Shown one piece after another: positions 11,001 to 21,054 of a stretch of DNA of 64,000 nt. Both the position numbers and the translations under genes were made by a program. The stretch is from NCBI GenBank assembly GCA_030068145.1, contig JAPJBO010000006.1, positions 124,001 through 188,000 on the forward strand. Reading direction: 5' to 3'. Under the pieces are notes generated by a model. That model ran no database searches, was not told the DNA's origin, and saw only the letters and a program-made list of their open reading frames with translations. The DNA is from Diplonema papillatum. Taxonomy: Eukaryota > Euglenozoa > Diplonemea > Diplonemida > Diplonemidae. Each line of letters opens with the position of its first letter. The stretch's first letter is position 1.

Positions 11001-14000
11001 TCTCAACTCCCACTGAACATAGGGTACGTCGTGCGGATATTCAGGCACGGCATCGTTCCAGCTGTTACGGGCGCAAATTGTTTCCAGCTTGCCCAACATC
11101 CACTCGGTCTTCCGTCCAGCCGCAAAGCGTGGGCGGTGGGTACAACCCGGCATAGCCGGCGCACCAAAACAGCGGAGGGAACAGACCCCCTGCCGCCACT
11201 TCCCAGGGAAGGAGGCGACTCCTGAGTCGGCGCAGCACAGGTCGTTGATAGCTCGCATAAGGTACCCAATTTGCAGCCCCTTCTCGGCGAAGGTTCTCCC
11301 TGGGAGCTTCGAACGCGTAAATGCCTCAAAATCAAGCGCGAGTTCCACGCCTGTCGTCGGGAGAGGGTTGGAGCTGACCCACGATAGACTCCGCAGCCAG
11401 AAGACCAACGTCGCTGCGAAGCGGGTTCCGATGTTGGTCGTTAGCAACTTACGACTGTCCGTTGCTAAGTGTACGTCGTATTTCGTCGACGCACCTGAGG
11501 CGAGTTCCCAAGGGCGTGTTGCCGCAAGGCTCCGCTGCGCCTGCGCCATCTCGATTGAGATCGTACCGATCAGCCTCTGGATCTTCTCCAGGAGGTCAGG
11601 AGGGGTCCCGTAGGGGGGTATCCCTCTAATGCACAAGCACTGGGGCATGTCCCGGACCATCGCCTCAGCAATGCAAAACCGGGATCGCAGCTCGTTCCAT
11701 CTACAACCTGGGCCCGGACATTGCCAGTAGTAATGCCACAGGGTCCCCGTCGCACCGCTGTCGCAGAACTCGCAGTCGCCGCTCCCCGAACCCCACTTCC
11801 TGCGGCACCATTCCCGTGAGTACACCGCTCCCCCAATACATCGACTGATCGCGGAACTCAATTTGTGGTCCGTCGCGCGGTTCAGCCAAAGCCGATTCAT
11901 GGCACGTACGTCCACCCCTCCTTCGATTCCGTCAAATCCTTGTCTCTGTGTGGTCAAGTAACGCCACGCGCGCAGACGCAGGCCCTCACGAAAGAGGTGT
12001 GGGGCTTCTTTACCGAGTAGCGACACGGGAATGTCTTTTAACAAACAGGGAAAACAGGACTCCTCCCGTCCTGACTCTCACACCCACTTACATACTGCGT
12101 CCTCATCAGTCGTAGTGGCAAGGTAGTTTTGGGGTTTCTTTCTTTACAATGGATTTTCTGGACTTTACACCCCATGAGATGAGGGACGATGGCCCCTTTT
12201 GTTGTTTTCTCTGGTGGGTGTGAGTGAGCGAGGGAGAACAGCGAAAGCACACCTTGATTTCGCCTGCGTAGTCGCTGTCCGCCCTGAGCGGTATTTTGCG
12301 CGGCCGGGTGTCGCCGGCGAACACGGCGCGAACGACTGTCATCTTGTTCTGCGTCAAAGTGCCCGTTTTGTCTGAGCAGATTTGAGTCGCACCGCCCATG
12401 GTCTCGCAGGCAGCCAAATGGCGGACGAGGTTTTGGTCGACCATCATCCGGTGCATGGAATAAGCCAAGGCGATGGTTACGGACAGCGGCAAGCCCTCCG
12501 GCACAGCGACGACGACAATGGTAATGCCCACGGTGATGCATTCGATGAGCACCCGGAAGACCGCCATGTAGTCGTACCACCACTCCCAAAAGTGGTCTGA
12601 TCCCTTCTGGTACTCAAACCAGCACGCCTTGGCGAAGAGCGAAATCGTGGTCAGCAGCGCCATGGCCATCCCGAGCAGGGAAATCGTCTCCATCAAGTCG
12701 TCCAGCTTGATTTCGAGCGGCGTCTTGTCCTTCTTCTCCCTATTCCGCATGGCTGACCTACCGGCCAAACAGTTGACCCCGACTCCAATGCAAAGCGCAG
12801 TGCACTCGCCTTCCAGGATGCTCGAGCCGGAGACGACGAAGGGAGACTCTTCGTTCTTCGAGATCTCGATGTTTTCGCCCGTGATATCTGCTTCGTCGAC
12901 CTTCAAATCCTGCCCGTCGATGAACAGGCCGTCGATCGGCGACGTGTCACCACCTGGGGAACGGTTTAAATATGTTTCGAGCCTGGCGGAAGGAAATACT
13001 CGACGAAAAAGCTGCCAGACAAATCCGGGGCAGCCGAAGGGATCCCAAGTGCTGTAACTACCGAATCACGTGGAACAGACGAGGTCATACGGGTCTACCC
13101 CAAGATACACAAACACAACTGGTCAAAAGTCCTGAGAAAAAAACAACACACGGTGGTGTAAGCAAAGAACAAATCAGATTGTGCGTGTATTGTATTTACC
13201 CCTTCACCTCCATATTTCCTCCCTTCCATTCGGAGTCAAAGCAGCTAAGTCGAGTAGTTTATTGCTCGTTGCCGAGACTCCGTGTATGTTCTGATGCTGA
13301 CATCAAAGTGGCAAGTGATAGTAAGCGCGCAGGAGACGCAAACCGAAGGGCCCCCCGCAGCACTACCAAACCTTGTCGATGGCAGGCTAAGGGGGTGCAA
13401 GTGCGCGACCTACCCCAATGTGCTGCGACTCAGCAATTAACAGCATGCCGGATGTGGACGGATGCAAGCTAAATACTTAATATAGCGTTTTTCTTTTGTT
13501 GCGCACAAGCGCGATTCACCTGCTTGGGGAAGTTGCATGTAGTACGCCGCCAACTACTAATATATTGAGTTGCAACAATCCATTGTTAACATGAAAGGGG
13601 GTAGAACACACCTTTCAGGGCAACGACGTCGCCTTGAACGAGCTGCGTGCCCAAGACCTTTACATTGACGCCTTGCCTGCGGACGGTGAAATACTCGGGC
13701 GGCTTCGCGGCGGAGAGGACTTTGAACTTCTGCTCCTTGCGCCACTCGTTGACAGCAGAAACGACGGCAACGATGGCGACAGAGATGAGAATGGCGAATC
13801 CTTCGATCCATGCCCCCTCTCTGAGTTGGCCGGTGTGCTTGTCGGGGACGGAGAGTCCTAGGACGAGGGACACCACTGCTGCCCCAATCAGCATTTTAAG
13901 CATCGGGTCCTCGAACTGGTCCATCATGATGCCAAACAGAGTCGCTTCTTCCTTTGGAGGCAGCTCGTTTTCGCCCCATTTCTTCTTCCTCCACTCGATG

Positions 14001-14164
14001 GAGTCGGTGTCAATACCCTCGTCCAAGTCCACGGTCATTGCCTTCGCGATATCCTTTAGGCCGCCAAGGTTTCGCAGCATACTCATGTCTTTGTCCATCG
14101 TCATCCTCAAGTACATAGGTAGCTCCTCATGGCGCATACTCGGTTCGTCACCATCTCCGCTCAT
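8046..14164 (-). CDS. Plasma-membrane-type Ca2+-ATPase (P2B), four exons
   Basis: P-type ATPase that exports Ca2+ from the cytosol. Proposed exons (minus): 14164-13612, 12953-12253, 10597-10364, 9731-8046; all introns are GT-AG (658, 1655, 632 bp) and the joined frame stays open for about 1,057 aa, close to the family norm. Visible motifs: DGLFIDGQDLKVDEADITGE (actuator; TGEN where TGES is usual), VAVPEGLPLSVTIALAYSM (M4), CSDKTGTLTQNKM with phospho-Asp about residue 379, GNKTECAMLEF and KGASEIVL (nucleotide-binding domain), MVTGDNKATAIAIA and GDGTNDAPALK (hinge). The C-terminal end after M10 is basic and amphipathic (VNAFRAAGNEIIKQMKVSAS), like a calmodulin-binding autoinhibitory tail; that role is inferred. 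Exon 3 includes part of a GA tract, read as PPLSLSN; its acceptor (about 10598) was chosen because it keeps phase with exon 2. A start five codons upstream (14179) is possible. Intron 2 holds a LINE; introns 1 and 3 hold dispersed repeats. Confidence 0.92.
10005..10095 (+). repeat. Dispersed repeat family H, copy in Ca2+-ATPase intron 3
   Basis: Contains AGTGTCAGACCCACCCGAAG, GGGCAGGTTTTTTCTACCGG and CAGAAG. Other copies: 25690-25764 continuing at 26088-26110 (split by a MITE), 31165-31240, 37600-37700, 37985-38085, 40235-40285 and 44725-44825. About 90 bp when complete. Confidence 0.65.
10736..12070 (-). mobile_element. LINE-type non-LTR retrotransposon, 5'-truncated, in Ca2+-ATPase intron 2
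   Basis: One minus-strand frame stays open from about 12070 to 10791. It carries the zinc knuckle that follows the reverse transcriptase domain in many LINEs: C-x2-C-x9-H-x4-C (CEFC...LWHYYWQC, about residues 91-109 of the 417-codon frame counted from 12044), and a Pro/Arg-rich C-terminus. No reverse transcriptase or endonuclease domain remains, so the copy is 5'-truncated. Its last 140 bp (10737-10872) are almost identical to 44996-45131, which defines the shared 3' end. Both copies are followed, on the LINE sense strand, by a (TC)n tract. The frame is still open, suggesting recent insertion. Family within the LINEs cannot be set from this part. Confidence 0.75.
12975..13265 (-). repeat. Dispersed repeat family B, copy 2 (in Ca2+-ATPase intron 1)
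   Basis: Reverse complement of the unit at 4232-4515. It ends about 20 bp from the proposed acceptor of exon 2 (12954), so the repeat supplies most of the 3' part of the intron, close to where branch point and pyrimidine tract would lie. Confidence 0.75.
13495..13592 (+). repeat. Dispersed repeat family C, copy 1 (in Ca2+-ATPase intron 1)
   Basis: About 95 bp with TTGCGCACAAGCGCGATTCA, CACCTGCTT and TAGTACGCCGCCAACTACTA. Copies at 26250-26345 and 51985-52090. All three are on the plus strand. It begins about 20 bp inside the intron from the exon 1 donor. Confidence 0.65.
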
Positions 14165-14179
14165 TGTTACACGACACAC

Positions 14180-15060
14180 CCCCCAGCTCCTCCTCTCACA
14201 CTTCGAAGGCCCACGCCTCCCACTCTTCCCTCCCGTTTCCCTTCAATTTCGTATGATTGAGCTCGTATTGGAACACCCGAAGAAAACGGGCCTGGGCGCC
14301 TTAGGTGATAACCCCATCATTACCAGCGAGATCTACGAAACCTGATCCAGAACTGCTGCAACACGAATCCCCGTGAGCTAATTTTGGACGCGAAATCGTT
14401 ACTTGGCTCGCTGTCGGCAGCTTCCTACGAAAGACCAATTCTTCGCGACGAGCACAGGCGCTTTCACTACAAACGCAAATTGAAATGCTGTTGCTCCTGG
14501 CACTTTACCCATACTCTGACTTTGAACTCCCTTGCCAACAGTTTTGGTCGGAGTCGTGCCGTATAGTTCAGTTGCATCTTGAGCCGGCTGCCTGGAACTG
14601 CACCGCTTTACCTACCGTTGTCTTCCAGGACATTCCCCATGGATGACGGCACGTGATTTGATTGGTCGTCGGCGGGACATGTGGCAATGCACCAATCGTT
14701 TTCGTAAGCATCGCAAAAGGGAGTAAGCGAAGGAAAGAGGGGTTGTTCTCGCAGTTGGAGAAAGGGGGATGGTAGGGTTCTTGAGAAAGCGACCTGTGTG
14801 GCGCGGTGCGAAAGAATCCTTACGGCGAGAACAAAACGACGTGAGAATCTTCCGGGTGTTTCCTTCTTCCTCGTGAGAGGCTTTCGCTCAAACTGCGTGA
14901 GTGGCATGCGGCTTGACCCGTCGCAACCGGGCAACCTTCGCCAGAAGTCTTTATTGACTGTTTCGGTGTTTGACAAAATAGGGAGGGGCAAGTCCCGCTG
15001 AATGGGTACACCCTGGTCCGCCAGCCTGCTTCTGATCAGACTGATTCGACAGAGGGGCAG
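14180..15060. other. Region upstream of Ca2+-ATPase, nothing recognised
   Basis: This is where the ATPase promoter should lie, but no TATA box or known motif is convincing. The ~150-bp element found upstream of two other genes is absent. Confidence 0.35.
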
Positions 15061-15064
15061 GTTC

Positions 15065-15390
15065 TCCAACGCATGAGCCAGCACCGTGCACCCACAACTT
15101 TCCCACAGTGTGGTCAGAATAGCCGCAACATTCACCCGCAACATTCACCCGCTTGTGGTCAGAATATTTTTCGCGGCCCAGGGGAAATTGGGTCGATGTC
15201 ACTTGAACGTGGGAAAACCCTCGTGTCGACGGAATCGATGTCCTCCCCGCATCCATTACCCCCATTTTCCCTGGGCAGCAAAGGAAAAAGAGTTCAGCCA
15301 CAATGTATCCACAATACATTGCGGGTAAATGTTGCGCGGCCATTCCACCCACATGGTGGCAGAGTTGTGGGGGCACAGTACTGATAAAGC
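15065..15390. repeat. Imperfect long inverted repeat (MITE-like)
   Basis: The segment 15325-15390 (GGGTAAATGTTGCGCGGCCA ... AGTTGTGGGGGCAC) matches the reverse complement of about 15065-15145 (GGGTGAATGTTGCGGC ... AGTTGTGGGTGCAC) at roughly three bases in four. An inner pair, CCCAGGGGAAATTGGG at 15178 and CCCATTTTCCCTGGG at 15263, extends the fold. A 15-bp direct duplication (GCAACATTCACCC) sits in the left arm. No clear target duplication. Confidence 0.5.
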
Positions 15391-16944
15391 AGCCAATAGG
15401 ATCCAGGTGTGTGGGACGACTCCCAGTGACCCAGGACACCCTTTTTAGGACTCTCGCCCCCATCAGGCCAGGAACGCCTTTAATAGGGCTCGCAGCGGCA
15501 GTGGCAGAGGAAATCAAAGACTTGCGGACTACTTTGCAGGAGCGATTTTTTCCTTCTCCTCACACCGTAGGAGAGGTGAACACCACTACTCTTTCCGGAG
15601 CACTGATCGTCGGCGTGCACGGTGAGGTTCAGCCTCAGGTGCTGAAGTTGATAAAGAGGGTGTGCCCGAGTCACACCGGAAAAGCAGGTGTGCTACAACC
15701 AAAACGCGTGTAAGTCCACACCCCGAAAAGCGGGTGGGACACCGGCTTTTTTAACTCCAGGTTCTGAGGCTGGACTCCACTGTGTGGCTTACAGTTTTGA
15801 CAACAGGCCACGTGAAATGACGAAGACGCATTGTATTATTAAAATTTTGTCATGTCGACAAATCAGCTCGTCCGCGCCTGTGCGCACCGCGTTTCTCTGC
15901 TGAGAGGGGGAGAGCTCTGTTTGCTCCTCGTTCTTCAGAGTACTTCGGTATGGTGAGAAGGCAAGCCTCTATCACAAAAACAAACCCAGCGTGCCGACGA
16001 CGCAAGGCGCCTCCTGACACGCGTTGACTGCCGACGTGACTTTGGAAAGAAAAAAAAGGGAACGAGGCACTGCTCACTCGGGGGGAGGGGAAGGGGGGGA
16101 GAACTGTGGCGCATCGCGTACAACTTAGATTCGTATAATAATGAACTTCGAACGAGAAAGATAAATAAGACAGAAGAGAAAAAGAGGATCAGAGGAGCCC
16201 GATGCAAATAACCATCCTGCCCCGGGAGGGGAGGTTTGGGAGGAAGCACGCCTCGTACTTGTCATACGGTGATGTATGTACAGGGCAAGTACGCACGACT
16301 ACCTTGCCATCGAATCAACGTCGAGTCTCCTCGACCTCTCAGCCGTACCCTTACCTTAGCATGGGACTGCCTCAATATTGAATGAGCTCAAATAACCACA
16401 TAGCTGGTATACGCAATACAACGTACAGCTGCGGGTATGTCAAGTACACGGTGTGTAGTGGAATTGGGGGATAGGGGCCCTTGGGGGGTGGTGATTTCAT
16501 CGGGCCCGGCTGCTGAAAAAAAGGAAAGAAGAAGCGGTTGAGAGAAAAGAGAAAGATGTACAGTTACAAGACACTGCGCGAGGGCTGAGAAACACCCACT
16601 GTCTTACTAGTCAGGACGAGAGCTGTCGCGCCTAAAATAACGGCGCGGAGAACCGTGTTGTATAACGAGGGAATAGTTGAGTTGCAGCTCTTGACAAAGA
16701 TAGATGGAAAAAAGAAGGTGTTTTTATTCTTCGCTTTTTCTCACGAACGGGGGGGTCGGTCCTGCTTTTGGCTTTGTAGGTTCTCCCGACTCCCCTATTC
16801 GTGGCCAGCACAAACTCAAGAGGTCTAGTCAACTATTCCCTGCAGTATTGGCATACTTTCAAGAAGAGAAGCGCGCAAAATACTGAGAAGCGCGGGCCGG
16901 TGCCTGTTTCGACGGAGGCTAGAGGAGGGAGAAACAATACAGAT
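15391..16944. other. Intergenic, no gene recognised
   Basis: Long frames here look like chance. At 16803-16880 (CTCAAGAGGTCTAGTCAACT ... TGGCATACTTTCAAGAAGAG) is a dispersed repeat seen again around 22597-22650 and 53100-53135. It runs directly into a 5' fragment of family A (16893-16935). Confidence 0.4.
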
Positions 16945-17255
16945 GCGGCCAGCTGTTTTTGCAACCTGTTGTCACGGCAGACTGTGCCTACATGTATTAA
17001 CATCGTACAGATATGGCCAGCTGTTTTTGCAACCTTTTGCCATCGAAAGCAGCAGCAGCAGCAGCAGCAGGCTGTGCCTAGCTGTAATAACACAACAAAG
17101 TATTCTTTGCAACCTTTTTTTGCCACGGGGGCCTGCACGCAGCAGCAGACCGTATCTAGATGCACCAAGCGCAGACGTAGCGCTGTCCTTTCAACCTTTT
17201 ACTATCGAGCCAGAAAATTCCAGCGGCAGACTATGCCTAGCTGTATCACAGGCAT
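16945..17255 (+). repeat. Four degenerate ~60-85 bp tandem units with a CAG run
   Basis: Each unit carries a GCTGTTTTTGCAACCTTTTG-like box, a variable CAG-rich piece and CAGACTGTGCCTAGCTGTAT. Units begin at about 16958, 17017, 17098 and 17185. A (CAG)7 run at 17049-17069 lies within unit 2. The units are well diverged, so the array is old. Confidence 0.55.
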
Positions 17256-17588
17256 AGTGTAAACCAGCCGATTCGGTGTCCCTGTTCTATGCGCCAAATA
17301 TCTAACCCCGGTTGCGCACAGGCACGCTCGCCGGGTGAGGAGGCGTCAAAACTGGAGCGACGCTGAAGTGAAACGATGTTGCGGTCAGCGCGCGTACACA
17401 GCCTCTGGAAACCTGTGACGGCGCTTCCGCACAGGGCGTCGTGTGACAAGAACGCAAAAGCAAACCCGCGCACCCGCTTTTTACGCCTCTTGCCGCACCT
17501 CGACACCCATCGCGTGCGCGCCTTTTGTCGCTCGCGACACTCGACCCGTTGTACCTCTCTGTGACTCCGGGCTCTGAATTGCAACGGG

Positions 17589-20500
17589 TTATACGTACGA
17601 GGTGGGATCGGGGTACATGTAGTAGGAGGTGGGGTAGCCGGACGGTGGCCCGTAGTATGGGCCGAAGGGGGTCCATGGGTAAGGTGCCGGCGCGTGCGGC
17701 GTGTTTTCGACGCTCGGACTCGACTCGGGGGTGAGGAACGGGTGGTGGAACCGGTCGAGCCGGTCGTCGTCCGACTCGTCGTCCTCGTCCGAGTGGAAGT
17801 CGCGCGTCGTGTCGTGGTAGCTGGGTCGGAACATCCCGGGAGGGATCAACTGGCGCGGCACGGTCGAGTGCTGCCCCGGGAACGCGGGATGGTGCGCGTG
17901 GTGGTGCTGCTGCTGCTGGGGATGGTGCTGCTGCTGCTGGTGGTGGTGATGGTGGTGGTGGGGATACTCAAAAGGAGGCCGCTTCCCCTTGACGTCGGGG
18001 TGCAAGTCGTCCTCGTCGCGTGTCGTGTCATTCCCAACTTCTGAAATTATCCGGGTTTGACTGTGTGGGGAATAGTAGTGCGGTGCAACGTGATGCGAAG
18101 CATGGTGTGGGTTTAGAAGGTAAGGGGCGGGGTGAGGGTGTGACGGGGACACGGAAGCGTGGACAGGATGGCCGGCATCGTCGTTGATCGCGTTCGCGCT
18201 GTCGTCGCGCACCGAGGAGCGGTGCGCCAGAAGGTGGTGGCCGATGCGGTCGCAGTCGTCGACGACGTTCTGCACCGCGGAGTGGAAGCTCTGCAGCGCG
18301 CTCCACCGCCGCTGCAGCAGCTTGCCCCGGCCCTCCGCGCCCGCCGGCGACCAAGGCGGCCGCCCCGCGCCCGAGTCGGATGGATGAGGCCTGCCGCGGC
18401 TGATGGCGCGGCTCGACGCGGTCGACCGCTCGTAGCTTTTCTTGAGCAGCTCGTCGAAGATCGCGGCCACCGACCGCCGCACCCCGGCCCGCACGCTGCC
18501 GCCGCCGCCGCCGCCCCCCGAACGGGACCGCCGCTGCGGTGGCTGCTGCTGCTCCGCCTGCGCCGCGCGCTGGTGCGCCAGCGGCGGCTGCGGCGCGGAG
18601 CCGCTCCGCACCCTCCCCGCGGAACGCTCTCCACCATGCCCCCAAAGGGGGGGGGGCCTCGGCGACTGCGACTCGCCGTCTCTGGGCCTGCGGGGGGGCG
18701 CCTGCTGCTGGCGCCCGTCTCGCGCCGCCTTCGACGGCCGCCCCCCGGCGGCCTCGGGGGCAGCTCCGCGGTGCTTCTGCCGGCCCGCGTTGGGCTCGCG
18801 CTGCTGCTGCTTGTGCCGGGACTTCTGGTGGTGCTGCTGCTGCTGCTGCTGGGAGACCGGGGTGTTGTGCTGCGTGGTCGCGTCCTTCGGGAGCAGCGGG
18901 GGCGTCGACAGGGCGGGCGCGGACTGGGCGGCGGCGAGGATGTTCGAGACGATGTGCTTGACCTGCGATGCGATGTGGAGCTGGACCATGAGCGAGATGC
19001 GCTTCGAGTTGATGACCTCGTCGACGCCCGACAGGTGCCTCGCGACCAGTTTTTGCAGCAGAACCTGCTCGGCTTGGAGCTCCGGGACGCACCGCCGAAC
19101 CCGCTCCGTTAGCTCGTCAGCGACCAGGGCTTTGATGTACGCGGCCCGGTGCGGTTCTGTGTGTTCGAGGAACGTGCGGACCATGGCGTCGATAGCGCCC
19201 TTGTTCCCCTTCGACACGAGCGCGCCGGGCGCCCCGTGCGACGGTTTCTCGGGCTTCGCCTGCGGCTGCAGGTCGCCCGCCGCTCCTCTCGTCGGGGGTG
19301 CCGGCTTCTGCGGCGAATGCCGCGCACGCGCGCGTGCGAGGGTCACCTTCGGCGGCGACCGCCCCGGCGTCGCAAACCGGCTGTTGTCGCGGGGGGTCAT
19401 GTTCAACGGGTGGGCGAGGTGCTGGGGGGGGGCCTGCTTGTGGGCGGGCGTCGACGGGCCGCTGGCCAGGGCGTGCACCGGGACGGCGAAAAACGGGCTC
19501 GCCCCCGACACACCCGCGGGGGGCGGGTACTGGCCGAGGATGCCGCTGGTGTTCTGCGGGGTCAGCGGGTACGTGTACGGGTACGTCGGGTAGCCCGGGG
19601 AGGCGCGGGAGGGCAGCAGCGACTTCTTGAAGCTGCCCTTGTTCGGCGTGTTGGAAACGGACCGCTTCGTCGGTGTTTCGACGCGCAGCTGGTTGCCGGG
19701 AGGTGAAGGGGTGGACGGCAGCCCGGGTTGGTGTTTGATGTGGTGAGGAGTCGGCGGCATCGTCCCCGCCAGCGGGTGCAAAGGAGGGTAGCTCGCGAAG
19801 TTTGAATAATACATGGGGTCGTACGATCCTTCCGGCTGCATCCCAGACGGGTCGCCTGGGTGGGGAACGTACTGCTGGGGGTAGTTGGCAAACAGGCCCG
19901 CGGGGGGCGACCTCTGACCGACAGATCTACTGCGTTGCCTGCCCGTGGGGGCGTGCTTCCCGTCACCCTGCACGGGGTCGAGCATCGAGCCTTGGGGGGG
20001 CATGAAGCTCGGTGGGAACGGGCCGTAGGGGGGAACACCGTGCGGCTGCATCACGTGCGTGCTTCTCCGGTGCGGTTTTCGAGGTTTCGAGGAGTCGATC
20101 GTTTTGGTGTTCGAGACGGGCGATACCTGGCTTCCGGGTTCCAACGGGTTGTTCGGCGTCATGAGCGCCTCTGGCTTCGACGACGACGCCGGAGGATTCG
20201 ACGGACGCTGCGTTTTGTTCGTCGAGCTTTGCGAGGGAGCGGCTGTCCGTTTGCTGCTGGCTTGCTCGGGTCGGTCGCGGCGCGGGTTCAATGGCCCTGA
20301 GGATGACCAGTGGACTTGGGAGCTGGCGCCCGCCGTCTGTTCGGGGGGTGTCTTCGGGGTTAACGGCTCGTGTTGGCGGCCTTCGTCGCTGTGCTGCGGG
20401 TTCGTGGGCTCCGTTCCGTCGTTGCGCGGGGTGGTCGGCTCTCGCTTCAAGTCTTGCACCTTCTGGGAGGCCCCCGCTGTATCTTCGGGATCCTGGCCTG

Positions 20501-20753
20501 CAGCCCCGGGTTGCCAGCACTCGTCCCGCTTAGGTTCTCCTTCCCCATTCGATTCGAGGGGGCCCCTGAGCCGAACGAGCTGCTTCCGCACGAGGCTGGT
20601 GTACGCGGTCTTCAAGTCGGACGAATAGCAATTCAGCACCATGTCGTCGTCCTTCTCTGGTTCCATGCGGGGGCCAACATGCAACCGCTTTTCGCTCCTT
20701 CCCCCTCCCCCCCTCCCCACTGACCCGTTTCCCTGTTTCGTTTCGCCGATCAA
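17589..20753 (-). CDS. Large Pro/Gln/His-rich protein of unknown function
   Basis: A single open frame of 1,054 codons in GC-rich DNA; not recognised. Most is disordered: Pro/Ser/Thr-rich stretches (residues 90-500), a poly-Gln run (VSQQQQQQHHQK, about 630), and a His/Gln tract (about 930-960). The last 25 residues are Tyr/Pro-rich (PYPWTPFGPYYGPPSGYPT), prion-like. Two segments look folded and helical: about 518-618 (AMVRTFLEHTEPHRAAYIKA ... KRISLMVQLHIASQVKHIV) and 751-858 (VRRSVAAIFDELLKKSYERS ... WSALQSFHSAVQNVVDDCDR). The true start may be residue 30 (MEPEKDDDMVL, 20666), because the first 29 codons are Gly/Arg-rich filler next to a repeat. A good acceptor-like TTTCAG at about 18041 and lower GC over 18040-18150 leave room for a short unrecognised intron. 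Composition suggests an RNA-granule or scaffold protein; that is inference. Confidence 0.72.
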   Translation of the reverse strand: MIGETKQGNGSVGRGGGGRSEKRLHVGPRMEPEKDDDMVLNCYSSDLKTAYTSLVRKQLVRLRGPLESNGEGEPKRDECWQPGAAGQDPEDTAGASQKVQDLKREPTTPRNDGTEPTNPQHSDEGRQHEPLTPKTPPEQTAGASSQVHWSSSGPLNPRRDRPEQASSKRTAAPSQSSTNKTQRPSNPPASSSKPEALMTPNNPLEPGSQVSPVSNTKTIDSSKPRKPHRRSTHVMQPHGVPPYGPFPPSFMPPQGSMLDPVQGDGKHAPTGRQRSRSVGQRSPPAGLFANYPQQYVPHPGDPSGMQPEGSYDPMYYSNFASYPPLHPLAGTMPPTPHHIKHQPGLPSTPSPPGNQLRVETPTKRSVSNTPNKGSFKKSLLPSRASPGYPTYPYTYPLTPQNTSGILGQYPPPAGVSGASPFFAVPVHALASGPSTPAHKQAPPQHLAHPLNMTPRDNSRFATPGRSPPKVTLARARARHSPQKPAPPTRGAAGDLQPQAKPEKPSHGAPGALVSKGNKGAIDAMVRTFLEHTEPHRAAYIKALVADELTERVRRCVPELQAEQVLLQKLVARHLSGVDEVINSKRISLMVQLHIASQVKHIVSNILAAAQSAPALSTPPLLPKDATTQHNTPVSQQQQQQHHQKSRHKQQQREPNAGRQKHRGAAPEAAGGRPSKAARDGRQQQAPPRRPRDGESQSPRPPPLWGHGGERSAGRVRSGSAPQPPLAHQRAAQAEQQQPPQRRSRSGGGGGGGSVRAGVRRSVAAIFDELLKKSYERSTASSRAISRGRPHPSDSGAGRPPWSPAGAEGRGKLLQRRWSALQSFHSAVQNVVDDCDRIGHHLLAHRSSVRDDSANAINDDAGHPVHASVSPSHPHPAPYLLNPHHASHHVAPHYYSPHSQTRIISEVGNDTTRDEDDLHPDVKGKRPPFEYPHHHHHHHQQQQHHPQQQQHHHAHHPAFPGQHSTVPRQLIPPGMFRPSYHDTTRDFHSDEDDESDDDRLDRFHHPFLTPESSPSVENTPHAPAPYPWTPFGPYYGPPSGYPTSYYMYPDPTSYV

Positions 20754-20764
20754 CCTCGTAGCGA

Positions 20765-20912
20765 TTTGATTGATAATCCGGGATTTTAGAGTCTCCGGGT
20801 GACCTTCGTCGTTTAAAGCGAATAATACCTAATACGTACTGGGTGGGTTTGGGGGGGCATGCACGGCTTCTGTCGTGCACACTTTACTTGCTTGCTTTGG
20901 CAAGTCAGTTTT
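20765..20912 (+). repeat. Dispersed upstream element, copy 2 (5' of the 1,054-aa gene)
   Basis: Matches 636-795 over its whole length: AATCCGGGATTTTAGAGTCT, CCGGGTGACC, TTTAAAGC, then GGGGCATGCACGGCTTCTGT and TTACTTGCTTGCTTTGGCAAG. It contains a small hairpin (GCACGG...TCGTGC). It starts 12 bp upstream of the first possible start codon (99 bp upstream of the second). A further partial left half is at 21000-21050. Confidence 0.6.
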
Positions 20913-21054
20913 TTTGTGAGGAGCGCAGGCAAAGCATCGTTGTCAAGTCGCCCGGGTATCAAGCGTGTCTGGCTGCCAACATCCGACCCTTTTTAGCGTT
21001 ATTTGTGGATTAGAAGGTCGGTTTTTTAAAGTCTCCGGTTGACCGTAGAGGCTT

